In this document: piece after piece, positions 46,970 through 55,364 of the stretch
Position numbering within the stretch: position 1 is the stretch's first letter
Layout of the letters: each line of letters starts with the position of its first letter
Assembly (NCBI GenBank): GCA_002382805.1
Contig: DGAD01000021.1
Coordinates: forward strand, 1-64,000
Source of the DNA: Clostridiales bacterium UBA4039
Lineage (GTDB): Bacteria; Bacillota; Clostridia; Lachnospirales; Vallitaleaceae
Length of the DNA: 64,000 nucleotides
Reading direction: 5' to 3'
The notes under the pieces: generated by a model
Told to the model about the DNA's origin: nothing
Seen by the model: only the letters and a program-made list of their open reading frames with translations
Databases searched by the model: none
Translations under genes and position numbers: made by a program

Positions 46970-48451
46970 TCAGTGTGTCGATTCCTTGACGCAGTTGCGC
47001 CCACTACTTTTTGCCAAATACAAAGCCTCATCTGTACGTTGGTATATATGGCGGAAGGTTTCGCCCATCTTGCGCTGTGCTACACCTACACTTACCGTGT
47101 ATTTGCCTACAATCGGATGAATGGATTTTTCTATGGCACTACGTATTTTCTCTGCAACTTCTATGGCACCTTTAATATCTGTGTGCGAAAGCACCACCAT
47201 AAATTCTTCACCACCTAGGCGAAAAATCACATCCGACTTTCGGCATGATTGCACCAATAAATCCGCTGTGTGCTTTAAGACTTGATCCCCGATGGGATGT
47301 CCCCAATGGTCATTAATGTTTTTAAAATGGTCTAGGTCGACTATCAGCATAGACATATTGATGTCATAGCGTTCTGCCTGTTCGATTTCTGTCCCTATAA
47401 ACGTCTCAAGATGATACCGATTGTATAATCCTGTCAACTTATCTCGTACCGCCAAATTCGTCAGTGTCTCTTCAATCTTTTTCTGTTCTGTAACATCATA
47501 AAAATTCAGCAAAATCGCCTCTTTCCGCTGATAAGTGCCGGATGAGACAGATACTTCCATAATCACCGGATCTATTGTCCCAAAGGTCACTTCTAAGGCT
47601 CCCTTATCTTCTTCTTGAAGCAGTTGTTCATATATCTGCTTCCACGAAACCTCGCTTTTCTTAAAAAGCTCTTCAATATGCTCCAACGACTTACTCACAC
47701 CTAAGCGCTCAAGTAAAACATCCCCACGTTCATTACGTGTAACTACTTTGCCCTCTTTGGATAACATGAACATGGCGTTACGCATAATGTGAAAAAGCTT
47801 AACCATATTGGTGTTATTCTCCTGGGCCTCAATGTACCACTCTCGAATGGTTTGATGCGCCGGGACATAGACATATACCAGCAAGATAACGCTACATATA
47901 ATCATTAAATTCAAAAAGATGACCTGTAGTCTCTTAATCCACAAAAATGTCTCTCCTGCCTCCCAGACATACTGATTAACCATAGTATCCATATGCGCTA
48001 AAAAGTCATCTTCATAGATAAACACCTTCATCCGGGCTTCAAGCAATGTTTCTTGGGAAGCCGGTGTGATTCGACCAATGTTTTTTAATACATCCTGTGC
48101 ACTGCTTATAAAAATACTTCGGGTAGGTTCAAACTTCTCCAGCATATCTGCTATTGCCGCGCTTTGGTTTTTTTCAACCAGTTGCAAGTACTCACTTTCA
48201 AGAGACTGTATTGATCGATGTAATTCAACTGCATAGTGATCACGTACACTAACATCAAGATTTTCTCTCAGCATCGCCACATCTTTGGCAATCTTTTGAC
48301 TGAGCATACGCTGTCGTCCTGCGATATTAATCACCTCTGACACCTTGTCATAATCTGCACTTAACTTTGCTATTGACCATTGCCATATCAAAAAAAGTGC
48401 AATTAAGAAACATGAAGCAATAATAATTCGCCTTTCCACTTTTTTATACAT
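46970..48451 (-). CDS. membrane diguanylate cyclase with PilJ-like sensor
   Basis: A 493-residue protein. Membrane helices lie near residues 8-25 and 180-200 and enclose a helical type IV pili methyl-accepting-like region (INIAGRQRMLSQKIAKDVAM, a PilJ/NarX-type nitrate-sensor signature). A PAS-like domain (about 215-325) precedes a GGDEF domain (about 330-490) with intact GGEEF near 412. The RKSD five residues before it is an inhibitory I-site. It should make c-di-GMP. AAGGGGGG precedes the ATG. Confidence 0.92.
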   Translation of the reverse strand: MYKKVERRIIIASCFLIALFLIWQWSIAKLSADYDKVSEVINIAGRQRMLSQKIAKDVAMLRENLDVSVRDHYAVELHRSIQSLESEYLQLVEKNQSAAIADMLEKFEPTRSIFISSAQDVLKNIGRITPASQETLLEARMKVFIYEDDFLAHMDTMVNQYVWEAGETFLWIKRLQVIFLNLMIICSVILLVYVYVPAHQTIREWYIEAQENNTNMVKLFHIMRNAMFMLSKEGKVVTRNERGDVLLERLGVSKSLEHIEELFKKSEVSWKQIYEQLLQEEDKGALEVTFGTIDPVIMEVSVSSGTYQRKEAILLNFYDVTEQKKIEETLTNLAVRDKLTGLYNRYHLETFIGTEIEQAERYDINMSMLIVDLDHFKNINDHWGHPIGDQVLKHTADLLVQSCRKSDVIFRLGGEEFMVVLSHTDIKGAIEVAEKIRSAIEKSIHPIVGKYTVSVGVAQRKMGETFRHIYQRTDEALYLAKSSGRNCVKESTH

Positions 48452-48538
48452 CGAAGCCCCCCCTTATAGCAACAATTCATTTATTTCTATCATATCATAT
48501 AAATCAGATTTTTTCCCTACACAAGATTTAATTATACA

Positions 48539-48582
48539 AAAAAAGATTATGCGATATTATTATACCGCATAATCTTTTTTCT
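48539..48582 (-). terminator. terminator of the Gfo/TIM-barrel operon
   Basis: AAAAAGATTATGCG (48541-48554) and CGCATAATCTTTTT (48567-48580) form a 14-bp stem with T-rich ends on both strands, 16 bp after the last gene of the minus-strand operon. Confidence 0.88.
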
Positions 48583-48598
48583 TATATTCTTACCATCA

Positions 48599-49648
48599 TT
48601 ACAATTTTATCGAACACTTCTGTTCATGGGATAAGAACGCCGCTTCCATGACTTTCATCACTTCAAGCGCTTGAGCGGAAGTTACACTAAGTAGCGCTTT
48701 ACCTTCGATTGCATCAATCAAGCCATCATAAACTACCGTCAGGCTGTCAGTAACATCCATAGGCTCGCTTAGCTTAATTGTCTCTGTTGATTCACTGCGC
48801 CTAGGTGCCATCGTCTTTGTCGGGCCTGCCTTAGTATAGACAATCTCATCTTCCCATGTGTTTTCTTTGTCAATACATCGAACAATCTGACCATGACAAT
48901 CCCAATCATCAATTTGAAGGGTTCCTTGTGTTCCTAAAACATACCAACGCGGATGCGTTATATAATTATTGGTTGAAACTTCCACTTGTGCACTAAGTCC
49001 ACTTTCAAAAGTCATCACCAATCGGAAGTTATCATCCACTTCAGGGTATTCGATGCTATACATTTTACAATAGACATCAACAACCTTTTCAGGAATCATA
49101 TGCATCAATTGGTCAATTAAATGCACACCCCAATCAAGCATCATTCCACCACCAAGGGATTTAATCGTACGCCATCCTTTTGGCATACCTCGTGACCCCT
49201 CCACACGAGATTCAATCACATAAGGCTTTCCAATAAGTCCTTGTTCAATACTACGGCGCATTAATACAAAGTCTTTATTGGTTCGGCGATTTTGATTAAT
49301 GGTAAAGAATTTGTCTGTTTGTTTTTCTACTTCCATAATCTCCAAGAGTTCTTCTGAATTCATGGTCACCGGTTTTTCACAAATGACATGTTTGCCTGCT
49401 CTAAGTGCTTCAATCGATAATTCTTTGTGAACTTCATTGGTCGTCGCAATCAGTACGATATCGATTGATTTATCTGTAAGCAAGGCTTCTTTGCTTTCAT
49501 AAGAGATGAGTCCATTGTCTTTTGCAACAGTACCACGCTCTGGATTTACATCATAAATGCCCTTAACGTTAAGACGTTTGTATTTTTTTAATTGTTTGAC
49601 ATGGTAGTCTGCCATCCCACCATAGCCAATAATTCCAAGTGTATACAT
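48599..49648 (-). CDS. Gfo/Idh/MocA-family oxidoreductase
   Basis: A 349-residue NAD(P)-dependent sugar or polyol oxidoreductase. The Rossmann motif GYGGMADYH is near residues 8-16, CEKPVT near 93, and GGGMMLDWGVHLIDQLMHM near 166-184 contains the family active-site His. The substrate is unknown. Last of four genes transcribed from 52461, with two TIM-barrel isomerase-like genes between it and a second, distinct Gfo/Idh/MocA gene. The set suggests oxidation and re-reduction of a sugar or glycoside. Confidence 0.85.
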   Translation of the reverse strand: MYTLGIIGYGGMADYHVKQLKKYKRLNVKGIYDVNPERGTVAKDNGLISYESKEALLTDKSIDIVLIATTNEVHKELSIEALRAGKHVICEKPVTMNSEELLEIMEVEKQTDKFFTINQNRRTNKDFVLMRRSIEQGLIGKPYVIESRVEGSRGMPKGWRTIKSLGGGMMLDWGVHLIDQLMHMIPEKVVDVYCKMYSIEYPEVDDNFRLVMTFESGLSAQVEVSTNNYITHPRWYVLGTQGTLQIDDWDCHGQIVRCIDKENTWEDEIVYTKAGPTKTMAPRRSESTETIKLSEPMDVTDSLTVVYDGLIDAIEGKALLSVTSAQALEVMKVMEAAFLSHEQKCSIKL

Positions 49649-49660
49649 TTTTCTATCTCC

Positions 49661-50626
49661 TTATGCCCACCACATATCTGTCGGGGTCTCATGAATCAAT
49701 ACATCTTTTAATAGGTTTACAGCTTTTGTCAATCCTTCATCAATTGACATTAAGCCATCTTCATGTTCAATACTGACAACTCCGTTATAACCTACTGCAC
49801 GTAGTGTACTAATCATCTCATTCCACTCAAGCTGTCCGTGTCCATAACCCACAGTTCTAAAGACCCAAGAACGGTTAAGCACGTCACCATAGTGGCGGTT
49901 GTCAAGCACACCGTTCACTTGCGTATTATGCGCATCAATCTTCGTATCTTTTGCATGAAAATGATAGATAGCTCCTTTTAACGCTTTAATGGATTCTACC
50001 GGATTCATACCTTGCCAGTATAGATGTGATGGATCAAAGTTCGCTCCGATAGTATCGCCAACCGCTTCTCTTAAACGTAAAAGTGTCGCCGGATTATATA
50101 CACAAAATCCCGGATGCATCTCAAGAGCAATTTTTGTTACTCCATGCGCATTAGCAAATTTTACGGTTTCTTTCCAATAAGGAATAAGCACGTCATTCCA
50201 CTGGTACTCAAGAATCTCACTAAAGTCTTCCGGCCATGGGCATGTCACCCAGTTAGGTTTTTGAGAACTTTCACTGTCACCAGGACAACCTGAAAATCCA
50301 ACAATGGTATCAATTCCAAGCTTTTCAGCCAACAAAATTGCGTTGACAAACTGATCATGAAAATCTTTTGCAATCGCTTTATTGGGATGTACCGGGTTTC
50401 CATGACATGCCAAAGCGGCAATCTCGATATCATGTTTTTTTAATAATTCCTTAACGCCTTCAACCTTTGCATCATCTTCTAATAACGCTTTTGTGTTTAA
50501 ATGTGTATCTCCAGGATAACCACCTGCACCTACCTCAAGCGCTTCTACACCCATGTTTTTTAATTTAATAATAGCATCTTCAAAACTTAGCCCATATAAT
50601 GGCACTGTTAATACGGATAATTTCAT
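49661..50626 (-). CDS. xylose-isomerase-like TIM-barrel protein
   Basis: A 321-residue member of the sugar phosphate isomerase/epimerase (AP endonuclease 2-like) superfamily. Metal-site segments visible include ALEVGAGGYPG near residue 29, ACHGNPVHP near 73, the LEMHPGF Glu near 172, the FDPSHLYWQG segment near 200, the FHAKDTK His near 230, and SIEHED near 296. The family includes isomerases, epimerases, dehydratases and enzymes that cleave 3-keto-glycosides. Only 2 bp separate it from the upstream paralogue. Specific reaction unknown. Confidence 0.82.
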   Translation of the reverse strand: MKLSVLTVPLYGLSFEDAIIKLKNMGVEALEVGAGGYPGDTHLNTKALLEDDAKVEGVKELLKKHDIEIAALACHGNPVHPNKAIAKDFHDQFVNAILLAEKLGIDTIVGFSGCPGDSESSQKPNWVTCPWPEDFSEILEYQWNDVLIPYWKETVKFANAHGVTKIALEMHPGFCVYNPATLLRLREAVGDTIGANFDPSHLYWQGMNPVESIKALKGAIYHFHAKDTKIDAHNTQVNGVLDNRHYGDVLNRSWVFRTVGYGHGQLEWNEMISTLRAVGYNGVVSIEHEDGLMSIDEGLTKAVNLLKDVLIHETPTDMWWA

Positions 50627-50628
50627 TT

Positions 50629-51354
50629 TTACACCTCTTTCAAATAGTTAACGGAACGTTTCATCGCTTCTAACGGATCTATGTCCATCGTTTCTTGTTC
50701 ATAAACAAACGCACTTTTATCGGCTATCTCAACCGCTTTTTTAAAATCAATAACACCTGCATCTGCGGTTACATTTTTCTTAGTCTGCATATTTTCCATC
50801 TGCTTTAAGTGAATAATCGGCGAACGATCTTTTACTTTTTCCAAGTATTGAATCGGATCAACGCCTGCATATGCCACCCAGTATAGATCCGGCTGCTGGT
50901 ACAGATTCCCGGGTTCTACATTCTCAAACAATCGGTCCAATAAATACGTATCTTGGTCTTTGACAAACTCATGTGCATGATTGTGATACAAAAGCTTAAT
51001 ATTATAATTTTTTGCTACTTCACCGATGTGATTTAGCTTCTGTGCGAGCACTTTGACATCCTCGATTGTTTTTATATCATAATATGGACACACGATAAAT
51101 TCACTGCCAAGTTCTTTTAAATACTCCATCTCACCTTTTGGATTCTCCTCTAAACGTTCAATGGATACATGTGATGAAAGACAGGTTATATTCAATGCCT
51201 CTAAGGCTTTTCGCAGTTCCTTGGCACTATGGCCCCCGTAACCGGCAAATTCAACTCCGCTATAGCCCATCAATGCAATCTCGCGCAAAGTATGCATATA
51301 TGCCTTTTCCATAGCATCCTTCACCGAGTATAGTTGTGCATATATTGATTTCAT
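50629..51354 (-). CDS. xylose-isomerase-like TIM-barrel protein
   Basis: A 241-residue protein of the same superfamily as its downstream neighbour but shorter and only distantly similar. YSGVEFAGYGG is near residue 32, LSSHVSIERL near 56, LLYHNHAHEF (His/Glu) near 121, QPDLYWVAYAGVDP near 154, and IIHLKQMENM near 180. These are typical metal and substrate positions. Second gene of the operon. It might isomerise, epimerise or eliminate on a keto-sugar made by the Gfo/Idh/MocA enzymes; not established. Confidence 0.8.
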   Translation of the reverse strand: MKSIYAQLYSVKDAMEKAYMHTLREIALMGYSGVEFAGYGGHSAKELRKALEALNITCLSSHVSIERLEENPKGEMEYLKELGSEFIVCPYYDIKTIEDVKVLAQKLNHIGEVAKNYNIKLLYHNHAHEFVKDQDTYLLDRLFENVEPGNLYQQPDLYWVAYAGVDPIQYLEKVKDRSPIIHLKQMENMQTKKNVTADAGVIDFKKAVEIADKSAFVYEQETMDIDPLEAMKRSVNYLKEV

Positions 51355-51381
51355 AATATCCTCCTCTTAGTTTAACGCCTC

Positions 51382-52461
51382 TTAATCAAACTCGATTGTT
51401 TTTCCTGTGCGAGCGGATTCATAGATAGCTTCTAAAATCTCTGTAACCACAAGCGCTTGTTCAGGCTTAACAACAAGTTCACTTCCATGAATCACCGCAT
51501 CATAGAAAGTTTTGGCTTCAATCACTTCCGGCTTATCATCTCCGCCTTCATAGAAGTCTACACCATCCGCTCCAAGCGCTGGTTTTTTCTCAACAAGTTT
51601 TCCAAGGTCCGCCATGTTAAAGCGTAATCCATCGCGCATATCGGCACCTGCTTTGGTTCCGCAAAGAGTAGTCTTGGCTTCACCACTATCTAGAGTATTA
51701 AGCGCCCAGCTGGATTCTAAAATAATTGTTGCCCCATCTTGCATGGTGATAAAACCAAAAGCTGAATCTTCTACTGTAAACTCTTTTGGATCCCAGTCAC
51801 CAAAAGCATTACCTGTCTCTGTTTGGTCCCCAAGTTTTTTATAGACACTTCCTTTGACACTTTTAACTTTGTAGTTATCCATCAACCATAAAGTTAAATC
51901 CAGTGCATGCGTTCCGATATCAATTAACGGTCCTCCACCTTGCTCTTCTTCGTTTAGGAACACGCCCCATGTTGGGACTGCGCGTCGACGCACCGCATGT
52001 GCTTTTGCAAAATAGATCTCACCTAAATCGCCTCGTTGGCAAGCTTTGTGCAGATATCGGCTATCTTCACGATATCGGTTTTGATATCCAACCGACAGAA
52101 GGTTACCTGTCTCTTTTGCTGCTTGTAACATGGCTTTTGCATCTGCAGCTGTTTTTGCCATCGGTTTTTCACATAACACATGTTTGTTCGCATGAAGCGC
52201 ATCGATACTGATATCTTTATGGGATTTATTCGGTGTACATACGTGGATGGTTTGAATCTCTTTGTCCTTAAGTAATTCTTTGTAATTCGTATACACCTTC
52301 GCGTCCTTAGTTCCAAATTCTTTTGCCGCCTTAACTGCACGTTCTTCTATAAGGTCACAAAATGCAACTACTTCCACTTCCTCCACTGCTGACAGCGCAG
52401 GTAAATGCTTTTGCATTCCAATTCCACCACACCCAATGATACCTACTTTAACTTTTTTCAT
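51382..52461 (-). CDS. Gfo/Idh/MocA-family oxidoreductase
   Basis: A 359-residue oxidoreductase. GCGGIGMQKHLPAL is near residues 10-23, LCEKPMAK near 95, and GGGPLIDIGTHALDLTLWLM near 177-196 has the active-site His. First gene of the four-gene operon, with AAGGAGG before the ATG. It diverges from the AraC/cupin regulator gene. Its N-terminal half differs clearly from the other oxidoreductase of the operon, so different substrates or opposite directions are likely. Confidence 0.86.
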   Translation of the reverse strand: MKKVKVGIIGCGGIGMQKHLPALSAVEEVEVVAFCDLIEERAVKAAKEFGTKDAKVYTNYKELLKDKEIQTIHVCTPNKSHKDISIDALHANKHVLCEKPMAKTAADAKAMLQAAKETGNLLSVGYQNRYREDSRYLHKACQRGDLGEIYFAKAHAVRRRAVPTWGVFLNEEEQGGGPLIDIGTHALDLTLWLMDNYKVKSVKGSVYKKLGDQTETGNAFGDWDPKEFTVEDSAFGFITMQDGATIILESSWALNTLDSGEAKTTLCGTKAGADMRDGLRFNMADLGKLVEKKPALGADGVDFYEGGDDKPEVIEAKTFYDAVIHGSELVVKPEQALVVTEILEAIYESARTGKTIEFD

Positions 52462-52605
52462 TGTAAAACCTCCTTGTTCTTCTAGTGTTTCATATATTAT
52501 TTATAATATTAAGTATAGTCATCTCCATTGTTTTATACTATAATGAATCTATAGAAAAATACCACAAATTTGTCATAGCTTATGAATATACGAAAGGAAA
52601 TTTTT

Positions 52606-53532
52606 ATGATTGGTTTTTATGAAGATGAAAAATTTGTTGAAAACGGTATCGCTTATCCCTTTAAATCTCACCTTCAGGAATCTGACGGACGCTCGACAAT
52701 GGTCGGTGCTCATTATCATACCCATATCGAGATTCTCTACTGTCTATCAGGACAATTTCGCGTTATTTTAGATGGGGTTGATTTTTTAATTGATCGCGGG
52801 GATATGATGATTATCAATTCGATGGAGGTGCACCATGTCTTTGCTCTATCCGAAGAAAAAAATCAATATATCGTTATCCGCTTCAAACCTGAACTTTTAT
52901 ACTCCACTCCTGAGAGCATTTTTGAGACAAAATATGTTCTTCCTTTTACCTTAAAGTCCGCTACCCACCAAAAGCGGTTCCCTGCCAGAGAAATCAACGA
53001 TACCTTCATTCCTGACCTCCTCGGTCAAATCCTTCAAGAAGATGCCGAAAAAAAATATGGTTTCGAACTTGCGATTCGAAATCATATCGGGCGTATATTT
53101 TTATGGATTTTGCGAAGTTGGAACGAAAAAAGTATTGAGCTAAATCTAGACCACAGCTTAAATGCACAGAATATCCAACGTTTGCAAAAAGTTTTTGATT
53201 ATGTAGATGCCAACTATATGCACCTAATCGACGTCAAGGAAGTCGCCCAACTGTGCAACATGAGTTATAGTTACTTTTCTCGTTTTTTCAAAGCAAAGAT
53301 GCATCAAAACTTTAGCGATTATGTGAATTTTATGCGTATCACCAAAGCCGCCAATCTCCTTACAACGACAGATGAAAGCGTTACAGATATCGGATTATCT
53401 GTGGGCTTTTCTACAACCAGCTACTTTATAGAACAGTTTAAATCTTTTAAAGAATTAACCCCTCTTCAATATCGTAAAAACTTTATTGAGATGGTTAACG
53501 CAAGCGTTTCTTCTGCTCACGAAGTTCCTTGA
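52606..53532 (+). CDS. AraC-family regulator with cupin sensor domain
   Basis: A 308-residue regulator. The N-terminal cupin (about 20-110; HYHTHIEILYCLSGQFRVIL and INSMEVHHVF) is typical of sugar-responsive AraC proteins. The C-terminal pair of helix-turn-helix motifs (about 205-300; VAQLCNMSYSYFSRFFKAKM and IGLSVGFSTTSYFIEQFKSF) binds DNA. ATG 52606 is chosen for AAAGGA 7 bases upstream. It is divergent from the Gfo/TIM-barrel operon and is its likely activator. A TATAAT at 52540-52545 may be its -10. Its 3' end overlaps the convergent tadA by 38 bp. Confidence 0.9.
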   Translation: MIGFYEDEKFVENGIAYPFKSHLQESDGRSTMVGAHYHTHIEILYCLSGQFRVILDGVDFLIDRGDMMIINSMEVHHVFALSEEKNQYIVIRFKPELLYSTPESIFETKYVLPFTLKSATHQKRFPAREINDTFIPDLLGQILQEDAEKKYGFELAIRNHIGRIFLWILRSWNEKSIELNLDHSLNAQNIQRLQKVFDYVDANYMHLIDVKEVAQLCNMSYSYFSRFFKAKMHQNFSDYVNFMRITKAANLLTTTDESVTDIGLSVGFSTTSYFIEQFKSFKELTPLQYRKNFIEMVNASVSSAHEVP

Positions 53533-53971
53533 AAAATTCCTGGAGAATCCCCTTGCACGCATCATGACACACATCATAAGTGACCTCTACTTGATGATTA
53601 TACCTCGGTTCATTTAGCAGGTTCACTACCGAACCGGCACTTCCTGCTTTGGGATTCATCGCTCCAATAACCACGCGTGGAATACGCGCCTGCACAATAG
53701 CCCCTGCACACATGGGACAGGGTTCTAGCGTAATATACATCGTCGTCTCTTCAAGACGCCAATCCTCTATATACGCCATCGCTTCTTGCATAGCAAGAAT
53801 CTCCGCGTGGGCTAGTGTCGACTTATCTGTATTGCGTCGGTTATATCCGCGCCCTATAATTTTATCTTCATGTACAATAATGGCACCGATAGGAACTTCA
53901 TTGAGTGCATAGGCTTTTTTCGCCTCATCAAGTGCTGTATTCATATAGTCTATGTCTTTTTCTTCATTCAT
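53495..53971 (-). CDS. tadA: tRNA-specific adenosine deaminase TadA
   Basis: Zinc-dependent deaminase converting A34 to inosine in tRNA-Arg(ACG). The 158-residue product has the zinc/catalytic motif HAE at 55-57 and PCPMC with C85 and C88. Length and motifs are as usual for the family. GAGG lies 7 bases before the ATG. Its last 38 bp overlap the end of the convergent AraC gene, leaving no room for separate terminators. Confidence 0.95.
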   Translation of the reverse strand: MNEEKDIDYMNTALDEAKKAYALNEVPIGAIIVHEDKIIGRGYNRRNTDKSTLAHAEILAMQEAMAYIEDWRLEETTMYITLEPCPMCAGAIVQARIPRVVIGAMNPKAGSAGSVVNLLNEPRYNHQVEVTYDVCHDACKGILQEFFKELREQKKRLR

Positions 53972-54083
53972 TGATTAACCTCATTATTTCTTGTTATTTT
54001 CCCATATTACTGTCCTTATTGTAATGTAAATTTTAGATGCCGTCAAAATTTTTTATTTTTTTTGGATTGTCGTCCCAATTCCC

Positions 54084-54112
54084 TTGAATTCCATTTACCC
54101 CCATGGTAAAAT
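54084..54112 (+). promoter_or_regulatory. promoter of the divIVA-like/nrdG-like pair
   Basis: TTGAAT (54084-54089), 17 bp, TAAAAT (54107-54112), about 50 bp before the TTG start codon. Confidence 0.5.
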
Positions 54113-54165
54113 ATACCTAGTTATTGTTGAGGATAACTATTTTTTCATTGAGAGGAGAGAATTAA

Positions 54166-54600
54166 TTGGAGAATTTTACCATTGTTAAGCGCGGATATGA
54201 CCCCGAACAAGTCGACCATCACATATTCTTACTAAATGAAGAACTCAAACAACACAAAGCTAATGCAGAAGCTGTAACCAATGCCATGGTACATGCAGAG
54301 ATGACTGCCCGCAAGATTGTTGAGGACGCTGAAAAAAAAGCTGACACTATTGAAGGGGATGCCCATCAGCACCTTGTCGCTCTTGAACGCAAGATTAAAC
54401 ATATCCGAATGAAACTCGACGCTTTTCAATCCCAATATAATCAACTCATTCACCGTTATGTTATCTCGATGAACAATGATGATTTTAGTAATTTATATGC
54501 TTCCCTTGATAAAATTACAAAATCCCTCCACACAAAGCGCTCTGACACCGATCATTCTGTGATTGAGATGAATTATGAACAAAGCGCAAATGACTATTAA
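54166..54600 (+). CDS. DivIVA-domain-like small protein
   Basis: A 144-residue protein starting at TTG, supported by AGAGGAGAG 8 bases upstream. The N-terminus (FTIVKRGYDPEQVDHHIF) matches the short membrane-binding motif of DivIVA/GpsB proteins, and about residues 20-110 form a coiled coil. DivIVA proteins sense curved membrane at poles and septa and recruit partners. This copy is short and lacks the long second coiled coil of full DivIVA, so its role is uncertain. 33 bp separate it from the nrdG-like gene. Confidence 0.78.
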   Translation: MENFTIVKRGYDPEQVDHHIFLLNEELKQHKANAEAVTNAMVHAEMTARKIVEDAEKKADTIEGDAHQHLVALERKIKHIRMKLDAFQSQYNQLIHRYVISMNNDDFSNLYASLDKITKSLHTKRSDTDHSVIEMNYEQSANDY

Positions 54601-54633
54601 CCACTCTATACCACAATAAACAACGGAGTTATT

Positions 54634-55359
54634 ATGTATATAACAGCAATAAATAAAACAACACTACTTGATTATCCGAATCATCTTGCTTCCACCCTTT
54701 TTTTACAAGGGTGTAATTTTTTGTGTCCATTTTGCCATAATCGTGAATTAATAGCCCCGGCAAACACATGTGCAGAGCAAAACAATATCCAAGGGACTAT
54801 TCTATCTACGCTTCGCAAGCGCCGTCATCTTATTGAAGGTGTCTGTATCACCGGAGGAGAACCTACACTTCATAAGGATTTAGAAGGATTACTCCATCAA
54901 ATCAAGGCTCTAGGGCTTAAAGTCAAGCTTGATACCAATGGTTCCAATCCAAAGATGCTGTCTAGGTTACTGGATAATCAACTCCTTGACCATGTCGCTA
55001 TGGATATAAAAAACAGTCCAAGTGAATACGAAAGAACATGTGGATGCTCCATCGACATAGACGCTATCACTTCGAGCCTTAATTTACTAACCAAGTATAG
55101 GAGTATCGATTTTTCCTATGAGCTTCGCACCACTCTCATCAGCGAATTCCACACTTATGCACAGCTTGAAGCCATCACCCAATGGATATCCACCTTAGGC
55201 GTCGCTCCATCAACACCTTGGTATCTACAAAAATATGTCTATAGCCCTATGCAAATTAACCCGACCGTATACCATTGCATTGAAAAAGAGACCCTCACCC
55301 CATGGCTTGAGTCCCTTTCACAAATACATCCGACGCTATCGCTTCGCGGATATGAATAA
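54634..55359 (+). CDS. NrdG-like radical SAM activating enzyme
   Basis: A 241-residue radical SAM protein of the anaerobic ribonucleotide reductase activase type. The iron-sulfur motif is CX3CX2C with C27, C31 and C34 in GCNFLCPFC; the glycine-rich GVCITGGEPTLHKDL (about 72-86) binds SAM. It would install the glycyl radical on an anaerobic NrdD, which is not in this window. It is shorter than and unlike sulfatase maturases, so it does not explain how the sulfatases are matured. It ends 5 bp before the convergent helicase gene. Confidence 0.85.
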   Translation: MYITAINKTTLLDYPNHLASTLFLQGCNFLCPFCHNRELIAPANTCAEQNNIQGTILSTLRKRRHLIEGVCITGGEPTLHKDLEGLLHQIKALGLKVKLDTNGSNPKMLSRLLDNQLLDHVAMDIKNSPSEYERTCGCSIDIDAITSSLNLLTKYRSIDFSYELRTTLISEFHTYAQLEAITQWISTLGVAPSTPWYLQKYVYSPMQINPTVYHCIEKETLTPWLESLSQIHPTLSLRGYE

Positions 55360-55364
55360 ATCTA

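Noticed and set aside
54634..55359. Anaerobic sulfatase maturase (anSME)
   Set aside because: The protein is only 241 residues with one CX3CX2C cluster and NrdG-type motifs. anSMEs are longer and carry additional Cys-rich cluster motifs.
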